A stretch of 64,000 nucleotides of DNA, taken from Lamellibrachia columna (lineage: Eukaryota > Annelida > Polychaeta > Sabellida > Siboglinidae). The position numbers were made by a program, and so were the translations under genes. Shown here piece by piece: positions 11,676 through 21,955 of the stretch. The notes below the pieces were generated by a model. The model was not told the DNA's origin, did no database searches, and saw nothing but the letters and a program-made list of their open reading frames with translations. The stretch spans positions 57,267,469 to 57,331,468 of the forward strand of contig OY759268.1 in assembly GCA_963662155.1 (NCBI GenBank). The letters run 5' to 3'. How positions within the stretch are numbered: the first letter of the stretch is position 1; every line of letters starts with the position of its first letter.

Positions 11676-12169
11676 TATAAAAACATGCTATTATTATTTC
11701 CGTTGGTTTAATTATAATAAATGATTATTTATTGTAGAATACACTGTTTATTGGGTATGACTTTCATATTTGTTCATTCGAACGTGTTGACGAGCGTATA
11801 TTCACAGCTGAAATTTGTGTTGCACTCGATCGTGTTTCCGAGGCTCAGCTTTGGCTCAAGCTGTACGAAAATGTCAAGAAAACTTTGTGCATCACAGTTA
11901 CGAGACGGGAAGTTATGAAGTACCTATATGTTAAACAAATTGTACATCAATTCGCTGATAATGCTTATAGAAAAAATATTGCATAGCGAGCAAAATGTTT
12001 GATTAAGTTATTTTAGGATATCATTTTGTTTAATTTTTTTGAATACTTGTCGATTTATGATCTAACGATTACTTACTCATGATAATGCTCATTTTCTTCG
12101 ATTTACCACAATGAACATATTGGTAATTAAGTAAATTAAGAAAAAAAAAGAGGAAAAAAAAATAAAAAT
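11676..12169. other. no gene seen
   Basis: AT-rich. A 65-codon frame at 11721-11918 shows no domain and is not called. Confidence 0.5.
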
Positions 12170-12171
12170 AA

Positions 12172-12254
<83 letters not shown>

Positions 12255-12347
12255 TAGATTGTATGTATGTATGTATGTGTGTAAGTATGTATGTATGTTT
12301 GTATTTATTTATGTATGTATGCACGTATGTATGTATGTATGTATGTA

Positions 12348-12404
<57 letters not shown>

Positions 12405-12405
12405 G
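12170..12405. repeat. compound (TA)n-(ATGT)n-(TA)n microsatellite
   Basis: TA tract 12174-12251, then about 100 bp of ATGT-type repeats with variants, then TA again to about 12404. An A-rich stretch lies directly upstream. Confidence 0.97.
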
Positions 12406-14012
12406 CCTGTGTTTAAAGGGGAACTGAAGCAATGTTGTGTTATGCCGTATATTTAAATATATATTATCTAACTACGCATTAATGGTGACAGATACCTGCT
12501 AATTTATGAGATAAACTGAAAAACTGATTTTGTTCGAAAAAAAATCGACAAAATGCATCACTGCGTATCGCCATCTTGTTGTCGAAACGAGTGGTTTGAG
12601 TCGCGTATATCTAATCAATGTAAATTTTCGATTTTTTTGCGATTGATTTCGTAAATAGGCATTCTGGAGCGAAAAAAAGATATGGGTATCTGTTATATAT
12701 ACAAGTGTTTACACACATCAACAAAATAGCGTTTTTGTTCGTTCCAAATAAAAAAAGTTAAAGAAATTACAACAAAACACGGAAAAATCGTGAAAAACGC
12801 CACACTTCTCGAACACACGAGACGCTAACCAACGAGAATATGCGATAACGGAATACCGGAACTATTTTTTTACTTGTTGACAAGATGGATGCATCGCTTG
12901 TGACAGTTTTACCAGATCTGCCACTAGCGATTAGTGGTTTACTGAACTTCCGTAATAGTTGTCTATCTTTGGAGAAATGGAAACCACAGACGAAGAGTCT
13001 AGTTCGACAGGCCACACGGAAACAACGGTTGACAGTCGTAAAGTGTCACCGAGTGTGCGAGTCACGCTTCAGACTCCAGGTCGGCTTCGCTTTTGACTTT
13101 GTTGACGTTGGATTCAGGAAAAATTACAACAGCGCTTTGACTGTCAACGATTCCTGACTAGGTAATGTGACGTGGTGAACCTGTGGAAATTGCGTCTTGA
13201 TGTCTGCGCACGTTTACGTTGAGTCATCATGCTGCGCCGACGAAGCTACCATGCCTAGGGCTAGGCTATGGCTATGGCTATGCAGCACCGTGTGCCCGAC
13301 CGCGTTGGTGCATGCATCACCGTACGAAGGCGAAGACGATGATTTTGTAATTATATGCACAAACTGAGCGGTGCTAGATGTTGGTCTGCTGTCATTGCAT
13401 GATTTGCGTGCCGACTCATTGATTCGCCCTATAGCTAGCAGGTCAGTAATTCAATTATTATCGAATCATTGCCATTTTAATAATCATATTTTTTCTGCAT
13501 ATTTCTTTTACCTAGCTCGAGGGCGAGGTCCGAACTACAATGGCAATGCAAGCAGGCTTTTCTCTTTATTTTGTATCTAATCTAATGAAGTGTACCGTGA
13601 CTGTATTTTAATATTGTGTTTGATTTTGTGTTGAATAACATTGATGACAATAATAACATGAAGGTTTATTTAATTCATTATGTGAATATATATATATTCT
13701 TAAATGTTACCGTAATCGTGATTGTAATAATGATTGTAATCATGACTACATTAGTAATTGTGATTGCAATAATTACTATAATCATGATTACATTAATATT
13801 TATACTTGTAATCACCCCTCTCAATAGCACACCACAACACCTTGTTGTTTGGTGCAATGTAATCATTTAAATAACAATAATTAACTACTGACAGTATGTA
13901 ATGTTCACAGTTTTGCAACTATTATGGTAATTATGAAATTAGTGCTATCATCTAACCCTGACAAATTATATTTCAGGCTCAGGAAAGGCAAGACAAGTAA
14001 TCCCATCCTGCG
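12406..14012. other. unassigned; possible upstream exon
   Basis: A 90-codon plus frame (12885-13157) and an overlapping frame starting METTDEESSS near 12977 lie before a possible donor at about 13160 (actag|gtaatg). I cannot join them to the next exon in one clean frame. 13700-13800 is low-complexity AT-rich with gatt/aatc alternation. Confidence 0.35.
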
Positions 14013-15276
14013 ATGTGGGAAGGATCTTTGATGTCTATTCTGAACCGAATTGAATTGATGGAAAGTTTAGCTATGGAGATTGACCTGACACAGGTGAGTG
14101 TACTGATAGTCTGATATAGACAAATTGTGAGGCACCCACAGTATGCAGCAGTTCGAAAAACAATCTGGAAAACTACACAAATTCCCACTAAAATATTAAT
14201 AACTGAATGATGTGAATGCCTTCTTATCCATATCCCACTTCTGTCAACAAAAATGTTACCTGCAGCATCCTGCATGTCACTACACACAATTTCATTTATA
14301 TTGAGACCAACATAAAATATATCAACAGTTTATTCACGTAGAAAAACAATTACCAAAGAAATAAGGCTAACTAGAACGACTGAAACCAAGACTAAACATT
14401 GACTAAAAACAGTGACTTCTACCACCGGGAAATACAACTTGGAACATGGATATCACAGTTACACACATCATTATTATGCCACAACATATAAATTATACTG
14501 GTAGTTTAGCTTAGGAAATAATTAATCTTTATAAAGCCAAGGCTTTTTAACTGTTTCACCATCATCATCTGTACCAATGGCAATACACTACTTGTTCTGA
14601 CTGACAGTAAACGTACACCAATCATGCATACAAATACACTACTTGTTCCTACCAACAGTAAATGTACACCAATGATCTCATTCTGGAATCTGCACCATTT
14701 CACTACTTCTTCTGACAGTAAATGTACACCAATCATGTGTATCCAATATACTACTTGTTCTGACTTAATCTACTACTTGTTCTTACCGACAGCAAATGTA
14801 AACCAAGCGTCTCATGCTCTACCAAATACACTACTTGTACTGACAGTAAATGTACACCAATCATATGTATCAATACACTACTGACTGATAGTACTTGCAC
14901 ACCAACCATCTGTTCCCATACACTACTGGCACTAAATATACACCAATACACTACTTATTCTGACTGATAGTACATGTACACCTAACATATTCAATTCACC
15001 TTTCACTCATCCAGGGGTAGAAATCAGCACACTTTCCTCTGACAGACACCCCAGTATCCGAAAGACCTTGGCTGATAGATCAGACATGAGTACAACTTGT
15101 GTCACAGTTTATGGATGTTTGGTGTGTGGCAGGTGCAGAAAAGTGACAAGTTTTTCTCATGAATGACAAACTTCTTCTCTTTCTCATAGGTGTCGGAGCT
15201 GCTTGAGTCACCCTCGGTTATGTCGCTGTTATCACATAGTGTGCATCATATGCACCAATGTCTTTATTCTCACTGA
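14013..15276 (+). CDS. candidate two-exon small gene, function unknown
   Basis: An exon-like block follows a polypyrimidine-AG acceptor (ttatatttcag, ends 13977). The frame opened by the ATG at 14013 runs 27 codons (starts MWEGSLMSILNRIELM) to a strong donor, acacag|gtgagt, after 14093. An acceptor at 15189 (tttctcatag) opens a second exon in the same phase 0 that reads VSELLESPSVMSLL and stops at 15274-15276, giving 55 residues. The joined text is Leu/Ser/Glu rich and could form an amphipathic helix. I recognise no family. The intron holds a diverged tandem array (14555-14995). Supporting points are good splice signals on both sides, agreement of phase, and a sensible start. Against it: short length, no conserved motif. 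It may be only part of a longer gene. Confidence 0.35.
14555..14995. repeat. diverged tandem repeat, about 55-65 bp units
   Basis: About eight rough copies sharing tacactacttgttctgac and gtaaatgtacaccaatcat. Unit length varies because of small deletions. Confidence 0.85.
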
Positions 15277-15556
15277 ATCTGATGGAAGCTTCACATAGGA
15301 GTAGTCATGATCAACGTTCATTGGTGCAATAATGTCATCCATGACTACAGCAGCATTCACGAAGTGTCGCACTTGAAATATCGTTACCGGATCGATTTGC
15401 ATTTCAGCATCAGTTGTATGTGGTGCCACAGCAGTAGTAGCAGTGATGGCACTAAAGGTGACATCCGTAATGTAAAGATTGATGGCATCACCCGTAGCGA
15501 TGGATGCTTCAAAACTAGTACCTGTACTTGTACGAACCAATGGTGAATCCTTCATC
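15232..15556 (-). CDS. candidate exon, function unknown
   Basis: A minus-strand open frame of 108 codons follows directly after a good acceptor (gtgtcttttcag, exon begins at about 15556). Its composition is protein-like: Ala/Thr/Asp/Val rich, with STGTSFEASIATGDAINLY and a region of alternating hydrophobic residues resembling beta strands. It could be an exon of an extracellular or coat protein, or transposon sequence. It overlaps the last exon of the plus-strand candidate by about 45 bp. No clear donor was settled on. Family not recognised. Confidence 0.3.
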
Positions 15557-16122
15557 TGAAAAGACACATACAGTGACCTGAAAATTTTACAAAATTCATC
15601 TTTTGCATAATAAAAATTAATCACAATGTGAGAAACTTTCTCTTGTATATATTATTTTTAGAATATAAGAGTGCCAGTGTCATATATAATGTGTAAAGTA
15701 ATCAACCACTGGGAAAAGCATTTTCCCTATGGAGCCATGTTAATTCAACCAATGGGTCTTTCACTGATCTCTTAACGTTTTTAATGAATCTGTTTGGTCA
15801 GTTTGACGAATGCCACTGGTAACATAACCAAACGCATGTAACCAAAATTGTAGCATCCTAGCTCCAAAGTGCATTATATTATCTAATCAACATTGCACTG
15901 TTTTCAATGGGCCAGGGAGGTCAAAATTCTATAAGGGGTCCAAATTCCATGACAAAATATGGACCCATAGGTACACTTTCTATGGGGTTCCTTATTTTAT
16001 ATCTGACACTCGATTTAGATAACATAATGCATGAATATTGTTATTGGACCAAATGCAAATCTATGCTTGTGATATATTTACCTTATAAATGCTGCACGCA
16101 CACACACATACCTGCCCACACG
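15557..16122. other. no gene seen
   Basis: No supported feature. Confidence 0.5.
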
Positions 16123-16302
<180 letters not shown>

Positions 16303-16304
<2 letters not shown>

Positions 16305-17203
16305 GTATTATACTGAAAGCATCGGCTAGATAGTATGGTGCATGGACAAAAGCTCCTCCCAACAAAAGCCCCATAGGCATAAGCTTGTTTCAATTCAATT
16401 ATATTGTTCATGACTGTTGCTGTAATACACAGAGACAAGATATTGTCATGAATATACTTCAGGCATGTGGTCAATTCCATTACAGAATTGGAACTGACCC
16501 TCAATTCCAGTTCCGGAATTGGAATTGACTTCACATTTTTTTTTTAATTGCAATTTTTTTTTGAAAAATTTATTTTTGGGGAATTGGAATTGATTTTGTT
16601 GGAATTATTGACTTGATACTGTTAATATTTACCCTTATATTTACTTATATTACTTTTAAAATCATATTTGTCTGCTATTAGCATGTCACCCTGAATCTGG
16701 TAACAGCCAGGAAGTTGTCAACATTACAGCATAGACACTGTCTACTCTGGTATTGAAACATTGTGACCAAGAACAATATTATCAAGCATTTGCATCAAAA
16801 AGAAATACTAAGTTACTGTAACAGACAGTAAAACCAAAATCAGACCATTCAGGCCTCATTTTCTTTCTCAGTGTTCAATGTTTATTTACAGAGATTGCCA
16901 ATTAAGGGCACCTGCCTGCTCATTCCCTTTGTGTGAGAGAGGAAGCCTGCCCCACTTGAATGCAGCCCCTTGTTTATCCAAGCCTAAAGTTCAGCCCAAA
17001 CGTTTCCCATACTAAACATGTCACTGGTCACCTGTACAATGCTGTTACATGTGGCTGTAGGGTTTGCCCTTTGTAGTAATTAAAAATGTCCCCATGGAGA
17101 ATACATGTTGGAGATTAGGATGTTGAAGACATAAACTTTCCAGTAAATTTGATGAAATATCAATGATACCACAACTGATAGCGATATAAATCTGCCTCCT
17201 AGT
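16303..17203. other. no gene; ggaattgg-rich repeat piece
   Basis: 16463-16600 is full of ttccggaattggaattg phrases. A similar phrase set is at 34020-34110, so this looks like a short dispersed repeat. The rest shows nothing. Confidence 0.45.
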
Positions 17204-18216
17204 ATATTTGCTCCCCCCCGGACATCTGGCCCTTTTTTCTATGATAGTTGACAGTGAAAATCAGTTTGCAGTTTTATCATTATTACTACAATAACATAAC
17301 ATTCAATGACAAGTCGAAGTCACTTTAGCCTAATGCAATGGCCTATCCCCTGGAGTGTGTATGAGATGATCTTGTCACCAGTTGTCTTCCAGGTATCATT
17401 GATAGTCAGATCAGTGGTGGAAGATGGGTTCTTGGGGTGATGCTTCCACAAACAGTGGTGGACAGTAACGAGTCAGAGATCAGCTGGTTTGGAGTGCCCC
17501 TGGTATTAGCTGCCTTAGTTTTCAGGTCCTCACGGACCTTGGCAGCTTCTATCTGTGCCGTGTCACCATCATGGTTGCAGGCAGTCTTGTTGATCACATT
17601 CTGGATCTGGAGATCAGATCAGTGACCACAGCACCCCTGCATGATCAGAATCGACGCTGGCTTCACTCCCATTGAAGAGTAATCTTGTTGGTCCCCCTTC
17701 TTGGTGTAGGAATGACACTCAAAACATAGCTTCTGACCTCCTCAGATGCTAGTAGTAATTTCCATGGTGAAGTTATAAGTGAATTCTGACAACTCTGGCT
17801 TGTGCATCCAGTTTTATAGGAAAATGGAGTCACTCCAACTCTCCATGGTAAATGCAATTCAAAAGAAACCTTGTTGAGATGGCTTCTTTCAAATATCCTC
17901 AATTGTCCAAGTCCTAATGTCACTGGCTTCTTCCACAATTGCAATAAAGATAATCCTTTGATTACAGGATCATCTCCAACTACATAAAGTAATTGAGTTG
18001 GCTGATCTGGCCCAAAGAACATTAATTGCAATTAGGGTAATATATATATATTGAATTCATGTTCAGAAATAAAAAATAAGTTAAAAAAACTTACAAATAA
18101 TCCAGAAGCTACGGACAGGCGGCAAATGTCCAGATTTTGAATAAGGCAAGGGGCTAATATTTGGGGGGGGGGGCAAGTGACAAAGGGGCAAATGTCCGGG
18201 AGGGGGGCAAATGATA
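17204..18216. mobile_element. segment bracketed by inverted repeats, possible non-autonomous DNA transposon
   Basis: The left end (17204-17236) reads tttgctcccccccggacat then ctggccctttttt. The right end (18180-18216) is its inverted counterpart, aaaggggcaaatgtccggg then aggggggcaaat. About 1.0 kb lies between. Extra copies of ggcaaatgtcc occur near 18120. Inside, on the minus strand, are open frames at 17406-17597 and 17663-18031 with protein-like content (e.g. FGPDQPTQLLYVVGDDPVIK) and a possible acceptor at about 17604 (gatctccag). I recognise no family. They may be captured host exons or decayed transposon coding sequence. Confidence 0.5.
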
Positions 18217-18383
18217 TGGACCTGATATAAACAGGAGAAACTGTTCAAAACTCAGATTAATGACCTAACTGTCCAGGGCTGTCCAAAATGTCTGATTTTG
18301 TAAGCAAAAGTCCAGGAGAGGTGTCGCAGCAGAAAGTACATATGAAATAGCTGGATGCCATTTTAAAGTTTTTTATGGCAAAC

Positions 18384-18483
<100 letters not shown>

Positions 18484-18578
18484 TGTGTGTGTGTGCATTT
18501 AACGAACAATAATTTTTAATCATATCGAATTAAATATGATTGTGCACACGTGATAAATAAAACTGTTAAAACGAATTG

Positions 18579-18615
<37 letters not shown>

Positions 18616-18619
18616 AAGA

Positions 18620-19050
18620 TTAATGAATCGTGACAGAGATTTACCTTAAGAGCATTACACAGAAATGCTGTTAATCATTCCAACCTGCATTGATTCTCAC
18701 GTTTCAGTAAAAAGATACCCTGGAACAGTGGGTGGGGTTAAGTTGGACAGCTGCCTGTGGTTTGTTATTTGAACGACAGGAAGCCCGTGAAAGGAAAAGA
18801 AGAAGGAGAAAGGAAAAGAAGAAGGAGAAAGGAAAAGGAGAAAGGAAAAGAAGAAGGAGAAAAGAAGAAGGAGAAAGGAAAAGAAGAAGGAGAAAGGACA
18901 ATGAGACGGTCTCCCTGTCAGTTCCGAGCAACGTTCCAACAATACGGCTTCACACTGCGATAACCATGAGCCTTTACACAGCGGAAATAAATGTTCTGTT
19001 TAACCTCCCAGTCAGTGAGCACAGGATATCCTCTTCACCGATCTGCATTG
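18620..19050. repeat. local duplication, copy 1
   Basis: Shares a long collinear match with 19485-19850: both contain cctgcattgattctcacg, agtaaaaagataccctggaa and gagacggtctccctgtcag in the same order. Copy 1 has extra purine repeats (18782-18901) that copy 2 largely lacks. Confidence 0.93.
18782..18901. repeat. homopurine minisatellite
   Basis: About 120 bp of almost pure A/G on the plus strand, built from gaaaggaaaagaagaaggag-like units of 17-23 bp. Copy 2 of the duplication has only about one unit here (19665-19690), so the array expanded after or during the duplication. Such tracts can form triplex DNA. Confidence 0.93.
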
Positions 19051-19106
19051 ACTTCACTATCAACGGGTTGTCTGGCATTTGGGAATCTTGTATCTGGTTT
19101 GCAGAA

Positions 19107-19415
19107 CTTGTGCCTTTCATCGGGACAAGAAAGTACAACTTGTGCCTTTCATCGGGACAAGAAAGTACAACTTGTGCCTTTCATCGGGACAAGAAAGTAC
19201 AACTTGTGCCTTTCATCGGGACAAGAAAGTACAACTTGTGCCTTTCATCGGGACAAGAAAGTACAACTTGTGCCTTTCATCGGGACAAGAAAGTACAACT
19301 TGTGCCTTTCATCGGGACAAGAAAGTACATCTTGTCACAACATACAACGTTATAAGTTACATCGGGACAAGAAAGTACATCTTGTCATAACATACAACGT
19401 TATAAGTTACATCGT
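19107..19415. repeat. 32-bp tandem repeat, 7 copies, then a 40-50-bp pair
   Basis: Seven nearly perfect copies of a unit starting cttgtgcctttcatcgggac, 19107-19330. Then two copies of a longer unit containing cttgtcacaacatacaacg and gttataagttacatcg. Confidence 0.95.
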
Positions 19416-19484
19416 TGCAAACTTCCGGCACGGAATCGATCCTACTCAGATGATTTTATAGCCAATGGAATGTTCTTTTAATCA

Positions 19485-19850
19485 ATGAAGAGTGACAAGC
19501 GTGACATAGATTTACGTTAAGAGCATTACACATAAATGCTAGCTGTTAATCATTCCAACCTGCATTGATTCTCACGTTTCAGTAAAAAGATACCCTGGAA
19601 CAGTGGGTGGGGTTAAGTCGGACAGCTGCCTGTGGTTTTTTATTTGAACGACATGAAGCCCGTGAAAGGAAAAGAAGAAGGAGAAAGGAAAATGAGACGG
19701 TCTCCCTGTCAGTTCCGAGCAACATTCGCACAATACGGCTTCACACTGCGATAACCATGAGCCTTTACACAGCGGAAATAATTTTTTTGTTTAACCACCC
19801 AGTCACTGAGCACAATATATCCTCTTCTGCAACGACATCACTTATAATGA
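19485..19850. repeat. local duplication, copy 2
   Basis: Second copy of 18620-19050, same orientation. Together with the 32-bp array between them this suggests unequal exchange. Confidence 0.93.
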
Positions 19851-20029
19851 CATTCAGGCTGAAATGTGCTTTTTAGACGCCGAAGCAGAAGCACCTAACA
19901 TCCTGCTTCTCTGGCACAATGCTACAGCGCTTAATTAGACTGGCCTGGGCAAGATAATCAGTCACGTACTGTATGCAGAGCATCGTATTGGTCAGTGGTG
20001 AGCGCGGAAACAATTGCTGGAAGAAAGAG

Positions 20030-20675
20030 GGAGCAGGTTTGTTTCAAGTTACTGCTTCATTAAGCCAATCGATCACCAGCTACGAATTTTTCCTTATTTT
20101 GAAAAAAAATATATATTTGGTTATATTTGTTATATAACTAACTACCTAACTAACCGGGATAATTTTGAGTTTAAAACAGAATGCACCGAATACAATTAAT
20201 CTGGTCGAGGTTGTGCTACCATTGCAAAACTTGTTGGAAATGGGTTGTTTACAAAACTGCAAAACATCGTCCACACGTGGTTATTTTGACGTTCGTACGA
20301 ATGACCTAGATAAGCACTGGGCGGACGGCGCAGAGCTTGCTGGTTACCTGTTTCCGATCGCTCGGCGATGCTTGGCTGTGTTTGGCGTGTAGACTGTACG
20401 ATGTTGGCCAGTGCTTCCCAGGGGACCCGGGCGTTTCCGGTCGAGAACACCAGTCTTCCCAGGGGACCCGGGCGTTTCCGGTCGAGAACACCAGTCTTCC
20501 CAGCAAAAGTTGAAAACTTTAATGTATCTGCGCAAAGCTCAGCAAAAACGTGCGGTGTTGGCGCAGCTTCAACGTTTCGTTACAATGTTGCCATCTCTGC
20601 TACGCGATAGCGGACTCGTGAACGAGGACGGCCTCGGCAGGTACTATTTGTTTCATTATGCAGATTATTCGTAGC
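20030..20675 (+). pseudogene. SGNH-hydrolase domain of a Ngaro/DIRS-type element, heavily decayed
   Basis: Plus-strand frames give, in order: SSYCFIKPIDHQL (block I-like), NFEFKTECTEYN, GRGCATIAKLVGNG (block II-like), FDVRTNDLDKHWADGAEL (block III with the Gly of GTN changed to Arg), then LPRGPGRFRSRTPVF (20413-20460). RFVTMLPSLLRDSGLVNEDG...GRYYLF (block V region, DGVHLN lost) comes last. Each piece aligns with the better copy at 985-1546, for example NFEF, LPRGPGxFxxR and the final G-x-x-RYY. A 42-bp segment is tandemly duplicated at about 20413-20498. Stops and frame changes show it is dead. Confidence 0.7.
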
Positions 20676-21460
20676 TGCGATAAAATAGTTTGTAATACAA
20701 TACCAGTGGCGCATATCGCTAATTTGTAAGGTAATCTAGGCCTACCACGTGCTTCTGGTCTGAGTCTACTTTCTGCGCTTACTTGCAAGCATATATGTGC
20801 ACAGTTAATTAGCAGGCAAGTGTCATAATCTTAGCAGCGAAGATGACGGCCTGATTGGTAACTACCTTTATCATCAGGAAGTATATAGGTAAGCGAAAAT
20901 TGTGTAAAAAAAAAAATTAGAGAGGGAATGACAAAGCAGTGCTGGTCAGGCGACACTTGTTCTTGGCAAACGATTACCTCATGTAAAGGTATATATACAC
21001 GGTCAAATGTTGCTTAATACTTGACGTCAGTCCACCACATGGAGCATTCTACTCAAGGGTAGTGGTATACTTAATGCTGGGTTCCAGATGTCAAAGCCAT
21101 CGACAACACAGGGGAGGGGCTAGAAAGCCGAGAAAAGTGCTACTGGCGGTACGCCTGAAAAAGCGCCCCTGCGATTCTCACCCCTGACTTGGAGGTACTC
21201 CTGGCCACCATGATGGCTAACATTTCTGAGAAGTTTGAGGTACTTCGTCAAAAGACTCCTGCTCTTGTCGCGGTTGGCCCATCATAAAAGCCAGACGAGG
21301 AGACACCTGCCGCTGCAAGATCGTCTGCAACAACCCAACCCGAGCGACACCAAAGGCAAAACGCCACAGACCCTCTTTATCGGGTAACACCACTTTTGAT
21401 AGGGGGTGGGCCTTGTTAGGGGATGAAGTTACATAGAGGCTAAGAACACGTATTCACACC
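20676..21460. other. unassigned
   Basis: No clear domain. 21180-21400 has a coding feel on the plus strand (Thr/Pro/Gln rich) and may be the 5' part of the gag-like remnant that follows. Confidence 0.4.
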
Positions 21461-21469
21461 AATGTGTAT

Positions 21470-21955
21470 TTTCTTCTGCGCATTGAGCGAACTAATTATG
21501 ACCTTGACCCCCAGGATCCGGCCTCTCCCACCGCAGACAGGACACGGACAGTCGTTCCAGAGGGAGGGGGTGGTCCATATTTTTATGACGTATGCAACAA
21601 TCAGGCCTGAACAGTATCCAGAAGAGGGTAGCCAGCTTATGACCTTTGTGGATCACATACTGAAAACGCATTCTCAGATGGGCCCCCCGAGTTTGGTTGG
21701 AATATGACTACATTTTCCTTGTCAGGGGGAGAGGACTGGTGCTCCTTTGGGATGTCTCTAACTACCCTCTCTATGCCAACGTCAGGTGGAGAGGACTGGT
21801 ACTCCTTGGGATGTCTCTAACTACCCTCTCTATGCCAACGTTAAAGCTAAATATAAAGTTAGAGCAGCTGACACATCTGTGTCATCGCAACCCTTTTGTG
21901 ACAGTGGTTCAAGAAGCACACAAACCCGCCCCTGCCGCTCCTATTATGTCTTTAA
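21470..21955 (+). pseudogene. gag-like remnant of a retroelement
   Basis: Plus-strand pieces read TYATIRPEQYPEEGSQLMTF, then YDYIFLVRG, then PWDVSNYPLYANV, then AADTSVSSQPFCDSG and a cut-off SYYVFNM. This resembles the capsid-like first ORF found in some YR (DIRS/Ngaro-type) elements, which ends in a cysteine knuckle. Here the end was removed where a minus-strand CR1 tail starts at 21956. A tandem duplication of about 59 bp (21721-21840) sits inside. Assignment to the same element family as the SGNH remnant just upstream is inference. Confidence 0.45.

Noticed and set aside
12554..12640. MHHCVSPSCC start resembling a THAP zinc finger
   Set aside because: No following Trp/Pro or C-x2-H part; too short to support.
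18697..18963. Lys/Glu/Arg-rich and Phe/Leu/Ser-rich frames over the purine tract
   Set aside because: Products of the homopurine repeat on each strand.
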